Assembly (NCBI RefSeq): GCF_034387475.1
Contig: NZ_JAXCIL010000001.1
Span: forward strand, 1,674,001 to 1,738,000
Length of the DNA stretch: 64,000 nucleotides
From: Pseudomonas sp. Teo4
Lineage (GTDB): Bacteria > Pseudomonadota > Gammaproteobacteria > Pseudomonadales > Pseudomonadaceae
Direction of reading: 5' to 3'
This document shows, piece after piece, positions 8,494 to 17,714 of this stretch (positions are counted from its first letter, which is position 1; every line of letters starts with the position of its first letter). The translations under genes were made by a program, and so were the position numbers. The notes beneath the pieces were generated by a model. It was not told the DNA's origin, searched no databases, and saw only the letters and a list, made by a program, of their open reading frames with translations.

Positions 8494-10056
8494 TCAGTGC
8501 TTGCTGGCGCCAGCGGCGCCGATACCGGTCATGGAGCGGATGAACTGGGCCAGGTAGCGCCCACGCTCCTCGCTGGCACGCGCGGAGGTGTCGGTCACCG
8601 AAAACACCCAGGCACCGAGGAACGCCAGACTCATCGAGAACAATGCAGGGTTGCTGTAGGGGAACAGGGCCTGCTGGTTGTGCAGCACGTTGACCCACAC
8701 CGCTGGGCCCAGCACCACCAGCACGATGGCCGACACCAGCCCGGCCATGCTGCCGCACACCGCGCCACGGGTGGTCAGGCCCTTCCAGAACATCGAAAGC
8801 AGCAGTACCGGGAAGTTGACCGAAGCGGCCACGGCCAGCACCAGGCCGGAGAGGAAGGCAATGTTCTGCGACTCGAATACCAGGCCCAGCACCACCGCCA
8901 GCAAACCGATCACCAAGGTCGCGATTCGCGAAACGCGCATTTCTTCCTGCTCGCTGGCCTGGCCTTTGCGCACCACGCAGGCGTAGAGGTCGTGGGACAC
9001 GGCTGAAGCGCCGGACAGTGCGAGGCCTGCGACCACAGCGAGGATGGTGGCGAAGGCCACGGCCGAGATGAAGCCCAGGAACAGGTTGCCGCCCACGGCC
9101 TGGGCCAGGTGCACGGCGATCATGTTGCCACCGCCGATGATCGCGCCGCTGGCGTCGCGGTAGGCCGGTTCGGTGCCGACCATGACGATGGCGCCAAAGC
9201 CGATGACAATCAGCAGCAGGTAGAAATAACCAATGAAACCAGTGGCATAGAACACACTCTTGCGAGCTTCCTTAGCATCGCTGACGGTGAAGAAGCGCAT
9301 CAGGATATGTGGCAGGCCCGCGGTACCGAACATCATGCCCAGGCCAAGGGAGATGGCATCGACCGGGTTCGACAGCAAACCGCCCGGGGCCATGATCGCC
9401 TGGCCCTTGGCGTGCACCGCCACGGCATTGGCGAACATCGCCTCGGTGCTGAAACCGAAGTGCTTGAGCACCATGAACGCCATGAAACTGGTGCCCGACA
9501 GCAGCATCACTGCCTTGATGATCTGCACCCAGGTGGTGGCGAGCATGCCGCCGAAAGTCACGTAGGCGACCATCAGCACACCGACCAGCATTACCGCGTA
9601 CAGGTAGCTGATGCCGAACAGCAGCTCGATCAGCTTGCCGGCACCGACCATCTGCGCCACCAGGTACATCAGTGCCACGACCAGTGTGCCGAATGCAGAA
9701 CTCAGGCGTACCGGCGTCTGCGCCAGGCGGTAGGAGACCACGTCGGCAAAGGTGTACTTGCCCAGGTTGCGCAGGCGCTCGGCGATCAGGAACAGAATGA
9801 TCGGCCAGCCGGCCAGTACGCCCAAGGCATAGAGCAGGCCGTCATAACCGTTCAAGAACATCATCGCCGAGATGCCGAGGAACGACGCTGCGCTGATCAT
9901 GTCGCCGGCAATCGCCAGGCCGTTCTGCATGCCGGTCAGGCCGCCGCCGGCGGTGTAGAAGTCGCTGGCCGAGCGGGTGCGCATCGCCGCCCAGCGGGTC
10001 ACCAGCAGGGTGAAGCAGACAAATACCATGAACATCGAAATGGCTGTCCAGTTCAT
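8494..10056 (-). CDS. phaJ: Sodium:solute symporter, ActP/PhaJ-like phenylacetate permease
   Basis: A 520-residue sodium/solute symporter with about 13 membrane segments. The N-terminus ([20 protein letters not shown]) and the [33 protein letters not shown] region are typical of the ActP acetate permease branch. In this operon the cargo is inferred to be phenylacetate (PhaJ). The ATG at 10056 overlaps the stop of the DUF485 gene (ATGA), and GGAG lies ~10 bases upstream, indicating translational coupling. The DUF485-symporter pairing is the same as yjcH-actP in acetate uptake. A small acetate or propionate cargo is the alternative. Confidence 0.85.
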   Translation of the reverse strand: MNWTAISMFMVFVCFTLLVTRWAAMRTRSASDFYTAGGGLTGMQNGLAIAGDMISAASFLGISAMMFLNGYDGLLYALGVLAGWPIILFLIAERLRNLGKYTFADVVSYRLAQTPVRLSSAFGTLVVALMYLVAQMVGAGKLIELLFGISYLYAVMLVGVLMVAYVTFGGMLATTWVQIIKAVMLLSGTSFMAFMVLKHFGFSTEAMFANAVAVHAKGQAIMAPGGLLSNPVDAISLGLGMMFGTAGLPHILMRFFTVSDAKEARKSVFYATGFIGYFYLLLIVIGFGAIVMVGTEPAYRDASGAIIGGGNMIAVHLAQAVGGNLFLGFISAVAFATILAVVAGLALSGASAVSHDLYACVVRKGQASEQEEMRVSRIATLVIGLLAVVLGLVFESQNIAFLSGLVLAVAASVNFPVLLLSMFWKGLTTRGAVCGSMAGLVSAIVLVVLGPAVWVNVLHNQQALFPYSNPALFSMSLAFLGAWVFSVTDTSARASEERGRYLAQFIRSMTGIGAAGASKH

Positions 10057-10361
10057 TGTGCGCACTCCTGCTTGACCTTGTCGTTCAGGGGGTCGAGCAC
10101 GTTGTTGGCACGGTGCACGTAGATGCCGGTGAGGGCGAAGGACAGCAACACCATGAGCACACCGACCAGCATGCCGACGGTGGTCACGCCGCCGCTGAGC
10201 GATTGGCCGAGGGTGCTGGGCGAGAAGGCCACCAGCAGGACGAAGCCGTAGTAGATCACCAGCATGGCCAGGGTCAGGCTGCCGTTGAGACGGCGCTTGC
10301 GTTGGACCAGGTGCCGGAAATCCGGGTGATTGGCGATGCTTTCGATGTGTTCGGGGGTCAT
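10053..10361 (-). CDS. DUF485 (YjcH-like) membrane protein
   Basis: A 102-residue inner-membrane protein. A short cytosolic N-terminus ([24 protein letters not shown]) is followed by two hydrophobic helices, [20 protein letters not shown] and [20 protein letters not shown]485 proteins accompany ActP-type symporters, and the role is probably assembly or modulation of the carrier. The ATG at 10361 has an AGAG Shine-Dalgarno 9 bases upstream. A GTG at 10403 would add 14 residues without one. The last codons overlap the symporter start by 4 bases. Confidence 0.85.
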   Translation of the reverse strand: MTPEHIESIANHPDFRHLVQRKRRLNGSLTLAMLVIYYGFVLLVAFSPSTLGQSLSGGVTTVGMLVGVLMVLLSFALTGIYVHRANNVLDPLNDKVKQECAQ

Positions 10362-10426
10362 GGAAGCGATCTCTTGGTGTTGTAATTGTTGTGTTGAGGT
10401 CACGCGGGTGTTGCGGTGTGGCTCAG

Positions 10427-10502
10427 GGCCCTATCGCCGGCAAGCCGGCTCCCACAGGTTCCGCACAATCCATGTGGGGGCCGGCTTGCCGGCGATAGGG
10501 CC
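10427..10502. repeat. Inverted pair of P. putida-type REP elements
   Basis: GGCCCTATCGCCGGCAAGCC (from 10427) and its complement ending at 10502 flank an inner CCCACAGG.../...TGTGGGGG segment. This is the palindromic REP unit known to be scattered in hundreds of copies in P. putida genomes. The pair sits in the 150-bp gap between paaE and the DUF485 gene, inside an otherwise tight block, so it may act as an mRNA-stabilising or attenuating stem separating the epoxidase from the transport genes. Confidence 0.85.
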
Positions 10503-10511
10503 GACGCGGTG

Positions 10512-11588
10512 TCAGAGCTGGTCGAAGTCGAGCACCACCTTGTCGCTCACCGGGTAGGTCTGGCACGACAGCACATACCCGGCCGCCACTTCGTAGTCCT
10601 CCAGGGCATGGTTGCTGTCCATCTCCACCTCGCCCTCGATCACCCGGCACTTGCAGGTCGAGCACACACCGGCCTTGCACGAGTACGGCAGTTCGGCGCC
10701 GATGGCGTTGCCGGCATCAAGAATGTTCTGGGTGTTGCGTGGCAGGTCGAAGGCCAGGGCGCGGCCGTCGCTGATCACGGTGATGTGGCTGAGCGCCGAA
10801 TCCACCTGGCGCGCCGCCTCGCGGGCTTCGCGACGGGCCTCGCTGCCGGCGGCGGCGAACAGCTCGAAGTGGATGCGGTCCTTGGCCATGCCGTTGGCCT
10901 GCAGGCTGTCGCGTACGGTTTCGGTCATCGCCTGCGGGCCGCAGATGAACGCGGCGTCCAGGCTGGATACGTCCATCCAGCGGGAGAACAGCTGGCCGCA
11001 TTTGTCGGCGTCGATACGGCCGTTGTACAGGTCGACGTCCTGCTGCTCGCGGCTGAACACGAAAATCAAGTTGAGGCGGTCGAGGTAGCGGTTCTTGAGG
11101 TCTTCGAGCTTGTCGCGGAACAGTGCGCCGGAGCTTGAACGGTTGCCGTAGAGCAGGGTGAAGCGGCTGTGCGGCTCGCTGGCCAGGGTGGTGGCGATGA
11201 TCGACAGAATGGGGGTGATGCCACTGCCGGCGGCCACGCCCAGGTAGTTGCCTTCACGCGATGGGTCCAGCGGCACGAAGAAGCTGCCGGATGGCGGCAT
11301 AACTTCAAGCTGCTGGCCAGCCTTGAGCACTTCATTGGCGAAGGCCGAGAAGCGCCCGCCCGGCACGCGCTTGACGGCCACGCGCAGCTCGCCATCCTGC
11401 ACTGCGCTGCAGATCGAATAGGAGCGGCGGACTTCTTCGTCGTCCAGTTGGGTACGCATCACCAGGTATTGGCCCTGGGTGAAGCGGAAGGCCTCCTGCA
11501 GGTGCTCAGGCACGTCGAAGGCAATGGACACCGCGTCGCGGGTCTCGGGGCGCACTTGCTTGATGGTCAGGCTGTGAAACTGGCTCAT
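10512..11588 (-). CDS. paaE: PaaE: phenylacetyl-CoA epoxidase reductase subunit
   Basis: A 358-residue reductase that passes electrons from NADPH through FAD and a [2Fe-2S] cluster to the PaaAC di-iron centre. The N-terminal ferredoxin-NADP reductase part has the FAD-site RRSYSICSAV (RxYS type) and the nucleotide loop GVAAGSGITPILSI. The C-terminal plant-type ferredoxin part has CKAGVCSTCKCRVIEG plus a fourth Cys in VLSCQTYP. Start ATG 11588 has GGAG 7 bases upstream, and a GTG four codons earlier is less likely. It lies 15 bp after paaD and is the last of the five epoxidase genes. Confidence 0.95.
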   Translation of the reverse strand: MSQFHSLTIKQVRPETRDAVSIAFDVPEHLQEAFRFTQGQYLVMRTQLDDEEVRRSYSICSAVQDGELRVAVKRVPGGRFSAFANEVLKAGQQLEVMPPSGSFFVPLDPSREGNYLGVAAGSGITPILSIIATTLASEPHSRFTLLYGNRSSSGALFRDKLEDLKNRYLDRLNLIFVFSREQQDVDLYNGRIDADKCGQLFSRWMDVSSLDAAFICGPQAMTETVRDSLQANGMAKDRIHFELFAAAGSEARREAREAARQVDSALSHITVISDGRALAFDLPRNTQNILDAGNAIGAELPYSCKAGVCSTCKCRVIEGEVEMDSNHALEDYEVAAGYVLSCQTYPVSDKVVLDFDQL

Positions 11589-11603
11589 GGTGGTCTCCAC
11601 GGC

Positions 11604-12137
11604 TCAAATGCATTTGAAATAGTCGAATGGCTCCAGGCACTCGCGGCAGCGATACAGCGCCTTGCACGCGGTGGAGCCAAACTCGCTGAGCAGTTCGGTG
11701 TGGCCACTGCCGCACTGCGGGCAGCACACCTGGGGCGACTCACCCAGCAGGCTGCGCTTGCTGGCGCTGCCCTGGGGCGGGGCAATGCCGTAGGCCAGCA
11801 GGCGTTCGCGGCCCTGGGGGCTGATCCAGTCGGTGCTCCAGGCCGGGGTCAGTCGACGCTCCAGGTCTGGCGCGGCAAAGCCGGCCTGCTCCAGGGCCTG
11901 GCGAATGTCACCCTCGATCACCTCGGTGGCCGGGCAACCCGAGTAAGTGGGCGTCACCACCAGGTGCAGGTGGCCGGCGCGCCAGTCGAGGTCGCGCACT
12001 ATCCCCAGGTCGACGACGCTGACCACAGGCACTTCCGGGTCCATGACCTGCTCCAGCACCGCCCAGGCGCGGGTCAGGTCATTGCCCTGCAGCGCGCGGG
12101 CGCCGCGGTCGCTGGTAATCAGCTCACCAGGTTGCAT
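11604..12137 (-). CDS. paaD: PaaD: epoxidase accessory / Fe-S assembly-like subunit
   Basis: A 177-residue protein with a DUF59/MIP18 domain at residues ~15-90 (AWAVLEQVMDPEVPVVSVVDLGI, TPTYSGCPATEVIEGDI) and a C-terminal zinc-ribbon-like segment with paired cysteines (CPQCGSGHTELL and CRECLEPFDYFKC). PaaD is required for phenylacetyl-CoA epoxidase activity and is thought to mature the metal centres. Its ATG lies 14 bases inside the end of paaC, which indicates translational coupling. All expected Cys pairs are present. Confidence 0.93.
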   Translation of the reverse strand: MQPGELITSDRGARALQGNDLTRAWAVLEQVMDPEVPVVSVVDLGIVRDLDWRAGHLHLVVTPTYSGCPATEVIEGDIRQALEQAGFAAPDLERRLTPAWSTDWISPQGRERLLAYGIAPPQGSASKRSLLGESPQVCCPQCGSGHTELLSEFGSTACKALYRCRECLEPFDYFKCI

Positions 12138-12882
12138 CGGGATAAGCCCTTGGCAGGAACTGCATCTCGGCCAGCAGCAGGCCCAGGTGTTCGGTGTGCA
12201 GGCCTTTGCGCCCGTCCAGGTAGAAGTGGCTGGCGGCCTTGGGCAACGGCAGTTCGACCGATGCGAAGACGGTGCTTACCTGCTTGAGCCAGGCCGCACC
12301 CACGTGAGCCGGGTCGGCAGCGATACCTGCCTCGGCCAGACGCACTTCGCTGTCGCTACCGGCGTTCAGCTCGACGGTAAAGCGCCACAGCGCCGGGATC
12401 GCCTCGAGCATGCGGCGGCGGCTCTCGTCGGTACCGCCACCCAGGCGCTGGACCCACTCGCCGGAACGGCGCAGGTGGTAGGTCACTTCCTTCAGAGCCT
12501 TGGCGGCGATGCCAGCGATACGTTCGTCGCTGGAGGCCTGCAGCTGCTGCAGCACTGCAAAGTGCCAGGCGTCATAGAAGAACTGCTTGGTCATGGTCAC
12601 GGCGAAGTCGCCATTGGGCTGCTCGACCAGCAGCAAGTTGCGAAACGCTCGCTCGTCGCGGCGGAACGCCAGGGCATCGGCGTCGCGGCCGTCATCGAGC
12701 AGTTCGGCGGCATATTCCAGCCAGTTGCGAGCCTGACCAACCAGGTCGAGGCCGACGTTCATCAACGCCAGTTCTTCTTCCAGGGCGGGGGCGTGGCCGC
12801 ACCACTCGCACAGGCGCTGACCCTGGATCAGGGCGCTGTCACCCAGCAACAGCAGATACGGAATGAGGTCTTGTTTGTGCAT
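12124..12882 (-). CDS. paaC: PaaC: epoxidase structural subunit
   Basis: A 252-residue ferritin-like protein that pairs with PaaA in the 1,2-phenylacetyl-CoA epoxidase. It begins MHKQDLIPYLLLLGDSALIQ and shows the family helices CEWCGHAPALEEELALMNV and FFYDAWHFAVLQQLQ. PaaC keeps the four-helix fold but is the non-catalytic scaffold of the PaaAC complex. The start at 12882 gives the usual family length. An open frame further upstream overlaps paaB and is not coding. Its 3' end overlaps paaD by 14 bases. Confidence 0.95.
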   Translation of the reverse strand: MHKQDLIPYLLLLGDSALIQGQRLCEWCGHAPALEEELALMNVGLDLVGQARNWLEYAAELLDDGRDADALAFRRDERAFRNLLLVEQPNGDFAVTMTKQFFYDAWHFAVLQQLQASSDERIAGIAAKALKEVTYHLRRSGEWVQRLGGGTDESRRRMLEAIPALWRFTVELNAGSDSEVRLAEAGIAADPAHVGAAWLKQVSTVFASVELPLPKAASHFYLDGRKGLHTEHLGLLLAEMQFLPRAYPDATW

Positions 12883-12890
12883 GGCGGGCC

Positions 12891-13172
12891 TCACATGTGT
12901 CCGACTTCGTCGGGCAGCTCGTAGAAGCTGGCGTGGCGGTACACCTTGTCGTCGGACGGCACGAACAGCGGGTCTTTTTCGTCGGGCGAAGAGGCGGTGA
13001 TCAGGGCCGAGGGCACCACCCACAGGCTCACGCCTTCGCTGCGGCGGGTGTACAGCTCACGGGCGTTTTCGATCGCCATGGCGGCGTCGGCGGCATGCAC
13101 GCTGCCGACATGCTTGTGGTTCAGGCCGTGCTTGCTGCGCACGAACACTTCAAAGAGGGTCCAGACAGACAT
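12891..13172 (-). CDS. paaB: PaaB: epoxidase small subunit
   Basis: A 93-residue protein starting MSVWTLFEVFVRSKHGLNHK. It has the family HVGSVHAADAAMAIENARELYTRR helix and a C-terminal DKVYRHASFYELPDEVGHM. PaaB bridges PaaAC to the reductase in the multicomponent monooxygenase. Length matches the family (~95). The ATG at 13172 lies 25 bp after paaA, and paaC starts 8 bp after its stop, so all sit on one transcript. Confidence 0.95.
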   Translation of the reverse strand: MSVWTLFEVFVRSKHGLNHKHVGSVHAADAAMAIENARELYTRRSEGVSLWVVPSALITASSPDEKDPLFVPSDDKVYRHASFYELPDEVGHM

Positions 13173-13197
13173 TTTCGATCTCCGCATCAATCGCCGC

Positions 13198-14187
13198 TCA
13201 GGCGGCGTTCTTGTTCTGTTGCTTGCGTGCATAGGCCACGGCCGCTTCGCGAACCCAGGCACCATCCTCGATGGCCTTGCGCCGGGTGGCGACGCGTTCC
13301 TGGTTGCAGGGGCCATTGCCCTTGATGACTTCGTAGAACTCGTCCCACTGGATTTCGCCGAAGTCGTAATGGCCGCGCTCGGTGTTCCACTTCAGGTCCG
13401 GGTCTGGTGCGGTGCAGCCGAGCAGCTCCAGTTGCGGCACGGTCTGGTCGATGAAGCGCTGGCGCAGTTCATCGTTGGTCTGGCGCTTGATTTTCCAGGC
13501 CATCGACTGGGCGCTGTTGGGCGAGTGCTCGTCGCTTGGGCCGAACATCATCAGCGCCGGCCACCACAGGCGGTTGATGGCGTCCTGGACCATGTCCTTC
13601 TGGGCCTGGGTGCCGTGGCGCATCATGGTCAGCAGCAGCTCGTAGCCCTGGCGCTGGTGGAAGCTCTCTTCCTTGCAGATGCGGATCATGGCGCGCGAGT
13701 AGGGGCCATAGGAGGTGCGCTGCAGTACCACCTGGTTGACGATGGCGGCGCCATCGACCAGCCAGCCCACGGCGCCCATATCGGCCCAGCTCAGGGTCGG
13801 GTAGTTGAAGATGCTTGAATACTTGGCCTTGCCGCTGTGCAGCTTGGCGATCTCTTCGTCGCGGTCGGCGCCGAGGGTTTCCATGGCGCTGTACAGGTAA
13901 AGGCCGTGGCCGGCTTCGTCCTGGATCTTGGCCATCAGTTGCAGCTTGCGCTTGAGGCTCGGGGCGCGGGTGACCCAGTTGCCTTCGGGCAGCATGCCGA
14001 CGATTTCCGAGTGGGCGTGCTGGGAGATCTGCCGGATCAGGGTCTGGCGGTACGCCTCGGGCATCCAGTTCTTGGCTTCGATCTTGATTTCAGCGTCGAT
14101 CTTTTCCTGGAAGTTGCGCTCTTCGGGCGACATCTCCTCCAGCGACTTGACGCGTTTGACTCCGGTTTCCACTAGCTGTGCGTACAT
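13198..14187 (-). CDS. paaA: PaaA: catalytic di-iron subunit of phenylacetyl-CoA epoxidase
   Basis: A 329-residue oxygenase that inserts one O atom across C1-C2 of phenylacetyl-CoA. The di-iron ligands are visible as two E-x-x-H sets: [18 protein letters not shown] and [16 protein letters not shown]. The N-terminus [20 protein letters not shown] follows a GGAG at 8 bases spacing, which decides the start at 14187 over an upstream open stretch. It is the first gene of the block. The promoter with candidate PaaX half-sites is at 14216-14283 and a large palindrome lies just behind it. Confidence 0.96.
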   Translation of the reverse strand: MYAQLVETGVKRVKSLEEMSPEERNFQEKIDAEIKIEAKNWMPEAYRQTLIRQISQHAHSEIVGMLPEGNWVTRAPSLKRKLQLMAKIQDEAGHGLYLYSAMETLGADRDEEIAKLHSGKAKYSSIFNYPTLSWADMGAVGWLVDGAAIVNQVVLQRTSYGPYSRAMIRICKEESFHQRQGYELLLTMMRHGTQAQKDMVQDAINRLWWPALMMFGPSDEHSPNSAQSMAWKIKRQTNDELRQRFIDQTVPQLELLGCTAPDPDLKWNTERGHYDFGEIQWDEFYEVIKGNGPCNQERVATRRKAIEDGAWVREAAVAYARKQQNKNAA

Positions 14188-14215
14188 GTTCCGACTCCTG
14201 CTAAGGCATGAGTCA

Positions 14216-14283
14216 TTTGTAAGCGATACAAAACATAACGTCAAACAGTTTTATGTGTATCAGATAAGATTTGTGTATCGCTT
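14216..14283 (-). promoter_or_regulatory. paaA promoter with candidate PaaX operator half-sites
   Basis: On the minus strand, TTGACG (14239-14244) and TACAAA (14216-14221) are 17 bases apart, a reasonable sigma-70 pair. AAGCGATACA (14221-14230) sits between them and is the exact complement of TGTATCGCTT (14274-14283); a third TGTGTATCA lies at 14254-14262. The same GATACA/TGTATC unit recurs before paaF and paaY. PaaX is known to repress paa promoters until phenylacetyl-CoA binds. Assigning these boxes to PaaX is inference. Confidence 0.55.
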
Positions 14284-14313
14284 TGCCTGGCTCGGGTTTT
14301 GCGGTGGGGCGTA

Positions 14314-14536
14314 GATCGAGCGCCGCCCGCGCGGCGCATCGCGAGCAAGGCTCGCTCCTACGTTTGTTTCGGGCCAGTTATGCCTGTGGGAATTGCGCGC
14401 GAACGCCTTGGCGCATGGCTTGATATCGAGTCGTACAAACAAGGCGGTCGCGCGCGTCTGTCACAGGTGTTATTGGCCGTAAACAAACGTAGGAGCGAGC
14501 CTTGCTCGCGATGCGCCGCGCGGGCGGCGCTCGATC
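14314..14536. repeat. 223-bp palindromic element with perfect 56-bp arms
   Basis: The left arm 14314-14369 and the right arm 14481-14536 are exact reverse complements over 56 bases, including CGAGCAAGGCTCGCTCCTACG. The 111-bp interior is itself partly symmetrical (CCTGTGGGAATTGCGCGCGA against CCTGTGACAGACGCGCGCGA). The arms resemble the class of repeated palindromes in Pseudomonas intergenic DNA. It has no open frame and lies between the paaK terminator and the paaA promoter. Confidence 0.9.
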
Positions 14537-14565
14537 TTGCCGGCGCCGAAACTTTTACGACGGAC

Positions 14566-14593
14566 AAAAAAAAGCCCCGGACTAAGCCGGGGC
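14566..14593 (-). terminator. Intrinsic terminator of the paaFGHIJK block
   Basis: On the minus strand, GCCCCGG and CCGGGGC pair around a six-base loop (14574-14593) and are followed by eight T residues (14566-14573). It lies 20 bp after the paaK stop and should stop read-through into the paaA promoter region. Confidence 0.85.
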
Positions 14594-14612
14594 CACAAAG
14601 GCAGCTGAAATC

Positions 14613-15932
14613 TCAGCTGGCCAACCGTTTGTCGAACACATGGCAAGCCTTACCTTCAGAACGCTTGAGCGTCCCGCAGGGCTGCAGCCGCACCTGGGTG
14701 CTGATGCCGATGTAGGTCTTGATCTGCTTGGTCAGTTCACCGGTGATCAGCTTGCGCTGCGCCTCGTCCAGGTGCTGGCATTCGGCACGCAACTCGACAT
14801 GCACCTCGACGCTGTCCAAATTACCATTGCGATACAGATAGATCTCATAAAGCTCTGAAAGCTGTTTTATTTTCAACACCTGCTCCTCGATCTGCGTCGG
14901 GAACACGTTCACCCCGCGAATGATCAGCATGTCGTCACTGCGCCCGGTGATCTTGCCGATCCGGCGCATCGGCCTTGCCGTGCCGGGCAGCAGGCGGGTG
15001 AGGTCGCGGGTGCGGTAACGCACCATTGGCAGTGCCTCTTTGCTCAACGAGGTGAACACCAGCTCGCCCAGCTGCCCGTCTGGCAGCACTACGCCGGTTA
15101 CCGGGTCGATGATCTCGGGGTAGAAGTGGTCCTCCCAGATGGTCGGGCCGTCCTTGGTCTCGATGCACTCCATGGCCACGCCCGGCCCCATGATTTCCGA
15201 CAGGCCATAGATGTCCAGGGCGTCGATGCCCAGGCGCTGCTCGATGGAACGTCGCAATTCGTCGGTCCACGGCTCGGCGCCGAAAATGCCCAGGCGCAGC
15301 TTGAGGTCGTGCGGGTCGATGCCCTGGCGTTCGATCTCATCGGCCAGGTTCAGCATGTAGGACGGCGTGACCATGATGATGTCGGGCTGGAAGTCGCGAA
15401 TCAGCTGCACCTGTTTCTCGGTCTGGCCACCGGACATCGGGATCACCGTGCACCCCAGACGCTCGGCGCCGTAGTGGGCACCCAGGCCGCCGGTGAACAG
15501 GCCGTAGCCATAGGAGACGTGCACTTTGTCGCCCTTGCGGCCACCGGCTGCGCGGATCGAGCGGGCAACCACATTGGCCCAGGTGTCGATGTCGTTCTGG
15601 GTATAACCCACCACCGTGGGCTTGCCGGTGGTGCCGCTGGAGGCATGCAGGCGCACCACCTCTTGCTGGGGCACGGCGAACATGCCGTAGGGGTAGTTGT
15701 CGCGCAAGTCGTTCTTGCCGGTGAAGGGGAACTTCGCCAGGTCGTCCAGCGACTTCAGGTCGTCGGGGTGGGCGCCACATTCATCGAAGCGCTTGCGGTA
15801 CAGCGGCACGTTGTCGTAAGCGTGCTTCAGGCTCCAACGCAGGCGGTCCAGCTGGTGCTGGCGCAAGGCGTCGATACTGGCAGTTTCCATCGGGTCCAGC
15901 AGGGCACGATCGGCATCATGGTACATGTTCAT
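14613..15932 (-). CDS. paaK: PaaK: phenylacetate-CoA ligase
   Basis: A 439-residue AMP-forming enzyme that makes phenylacetyl-CoA from phenylacetate, ATP and CoA, the entry step and source of the PaaX inducer. The P-loop-like SSGTTGKPTVVGYT lies near residue 95, the adenylate site YGLSEIMGPG near 240, and the C-terminal hinge GRSDDMLIIRGVNVFPTQIEEQ near 335. Start MNMYHDADRALL fits the known PaaK N-terminus, although the Shine-Dalgarno is modest (GAGTGAAGCC). It is the last gene of its block and is followed by a strong terminator. Confidence 0.95.
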   Translation of the reverse strand: MNMYHDADRALLDPMETASIDALRQHQLDRLRWSLKHAYDNVPLYRKRFDECGAHPDDLKSLDDLAKFPFTGKNDLRDNYPYGMFAVPQQEVVRLHASSGTTGKPTVVGYTQNDIDTWANVVARSIRAAGGRKGDKVHVSYGYGLFTGGLGAHYGAERLGCTVIPMSGGQTEKQVQLIRDFQPDIIMVTPSYMLNLADEIERQGIDPHDLKLRLGIFGAEPWTDELRRSIEQRLGIDALDIYGLSEIMGPGVAMECIETKDGPTIWEDHFYPEIIDPVTGVVLPDGQLGELVFTSLSKEALPMVRYRTRDLTRLLPGTARPMRRIGKITGRSDDMLIIRGVNVFPTQIEEQVLKIKQLSELYEIYLYRNGNLDSVEVHVELRAECQHLDEAQRKLITGELTKQIKTYIGISTQVRLQPCGTLKRSEGKACHVFDKRLAS

Positions 15933-16045
15933 GGCTTCACTCGAATTGTTCTTGTACGCCGGCGGCTTCTATAGGGAGCGCCTGGGCCGTGAGTGTCATG
16001 GGCGCAGCATAACCGGCTGCGCCGTCTTCGGTAACAAACCGTTGG

Positions 16046-17266
16046 TCAGAGCCGCTCGATGACCATGGCAATACCTTGGCCGACGCCGATGCACATGGTG
16101 CACAGGGCATAGCGACCAGCGGTGTTTTCAAGCTCTTGCAGGGCTGTGGTGACCAGGCGCGCGCCACTCATGCCCAGCGGATGCCCCAGGGCGATGGCGC
16201 CGCCGTTGGGGTTGACCCGCTTGTCGTCATCGGCCAGGCCCAGTTCGCGCAACACCGCCAGGCCTTGCGCGGCGAAGGCTTCGTTGAGCTCGATGACATC
16301 CATGTCGGCCAGGGACAGCCCGGTCAGCTCGAGCACCTTGCGCGTCGCCGGTACCGGGCCGATGCCCATGATGCGTGGCTCGACGCCCGCCACCGCCATG
16401 CCGACGATTCGACCGCGGGCCTTGAGGCCATGCCGTTGGGCCGCTGCGGTGCTGGCCAGCAGCAGCGCGCAGGCACCGTCGTTCACGCCCGAGGCGTTGC
16501 CGGCGGTGACGCTGCCACCTTCGCGAAATGGCGTACCCAGCCTGGCCAACTGCTCCAACGTCGTGTCGGCGCGCGGGTGTTCGTCTTGCTCGACGCGCTT
16601 GGCCGGGCCTTTGCGCTGGGCGATCTCAACCGGCACGATTTCCTGTGCCAGGCGGCCATTGGCCTGGGCTGCGGCGGCCTTTTGCTGGCTGCGCAGGGCG
16701 AAGGCGTCCTGGTCGGCACGGGAAATGCCGAACTGGGCTGCAACGTTCTCGGCGGTTTCGGGCATGGAGTCGATGCCGTATTCGGCCTGCATCAGCTTGT
16801 TGACGAAACGCCAGCCGATGGTGGTGTCGAACAGCTCGGCGCTGCGCCCGAACGCCTGCTCGGACTTGCCCATCACGAAGGGCGCACGCGACATCGACTC
16901 GACGCCACCGGCCAGCATCAGCCCGGCCTCGCCACAGCGCAAAGCACGGGCGGCATTGCCGATGGCATCCAACCCCGAGCCGCACAGGCGGTTGATGGTG
17001 GTGCCCGGCACCTCGATGGGCAGGCCCGCCAGCAGCGTGGCCATGCGTGCCACGTTGCGGTTGTCTTCGCCGGCCTGGTTGGCGCAACCGAGGATCACAT
17101 CGTCGATGGCCTGCCAGTCCAGTTCCGGGTGGCGCTCGATCAAGGCCTTGATCGGCACTGCGGCGAGGTCGTCGGCACGCACCGCGCTCAGGGCGCCGCC
17201 GTAACGGCCGATAGGGGTACGAACTGCATCGATGATCAGCGCATCGAAGCGCGTGGGTTCAGTCAT
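16046..17266 (-). CDS. paaJ: PaaJ: beta-ketoadipyl-CoA / 3-oxo-5,6-dehydrosuberyl-CoA thiolase
   Basis: A 406-residue thiolase performing the two thiolytic steps that give acetyl-CoA and succinyl-CoA. The nucleophilic Cys95 lies in [12 protein letters not shown], the base His in [17 protein letters not shown], and the second Cys in [14 protein letters not shown] at the C-terminus. It is close to PcaF of the protocatechuate pathway, but position inside the paa block decides the name. Its start overlaps the paaI stop by 8 bases. A 113-bp gap separates it from paaK. Confidence 0.94.
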   Translation of the reverse strand: MTEPTRFDALIIDAVRTPIGRYGGALSAVRADDLAAVPIKALIERHPELDWQAIDDVILGCANQAGEDNRNVARMATLLAGLPIEVPGTTINRLCGSGLDAIGNAARALRCGEAGLMLAGGVESMSRAPFVMGKSEQAFGRSAELFDTTIGWRFVNKLMQAEYGIDSMPETAENVAAQFGISRADQDAFALRSQQKAAAAQANGRLAQEIVPVEIAQRKGPAKRVEQDEHPRADTTLEQLARLGTPFREGGSVTAGNASGVNDGACALLLASTAAAQRHGLKARGRIVGMAVAGVEPRIMGIGPVPATRKVLELTGLSLADMDVIELNEAFAAQGLAVLRELGLADDDKRVNPNGGAIALGHPLGMSGARLVTTALQELENTAGRYALCTMCIGVGQGIAMVIERL

Positions 17267-17714
17267 CTTGCTTCTCCTGCGTCAGCACTGCGCCGCGCAC
17301 TTTGTAGGATTTGCCGTGGAACAGGGCGATCAGCTCGCCTTGCTGGTTTTCAATGCGCACGTCGTACAAGCCCGTGCGGCCCTTGCGGCTGAGCTCGATC
17401 GCAGTTGCCGTGAGCTGGTCGCCAAGCCGTGCGGGGGCGACGTAGTCGATGCTGCAGCCCAGGGCCACGGTGGCCTCGTCATAGCTGTTGCAGGCGAAGG
17501 CGAACGCCGAGTCGGCCAGCGCGAACAGAAAGCCGCCGTGGCAAGTGCCGTGGCCCTGGATCATGTCGGCGCGCACCGCCATGCCCAGGCGCGCGCGGCC
17601 CGCGCCGGCCTCCAGCAAACGGATACCCAGGCCCTGGCTGGCCTGGTCGCGGGAGAACATGGCGTCGGCACAGGCCTGGGCCAGTTCATCGGGTGTACGT
17701 TGCAGGTCAGTCAT
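17259..17714 (-). CDS. paaI: PaaI: hot-dog acyl-CoA thioesterase
   Basis: A 151-residue thioesterase that rescues CoA from hydroxyphenylacetyl-CoA and other dead-end thioesters. The family motif is QGHGTCHGGFLFALADSAFAF near residues 53-73, with the catalytic Asp in ALADSA. Start ATG 17714 has GGAGG 8 bases upstream; an upstream in-frame ATG at 17735 lacks one. It overlaps paaH by 8 bases and paaJ by 8 bases, so translation of the trio is coupled. Confidence 0.93.
   Translation of the reverse strand: MTDLQRTPDELAQACADAMFSRDQASQGLGIRLLEAGAGRARLGMAVRADMIQGHGTCHGGFLFALADSAFAFACNSYDEATVALGCSIDYVAPARLGDQLTATAIELSRKGRTGLYDVRIENQQGELIALFHGKSYKVRGAVLTQEKQDD

Noticed and set aside
11169..12287. 372-codon plus-strand frame
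   Set aside because: Opposite paaE and paaD, with no recognisable motif.
16076..17392. 438-codon plus-strand frame
   Set aside because: It is antisense to paaJ and paaI, which have clear catalytic motifs, and looks like GC-driven noise.
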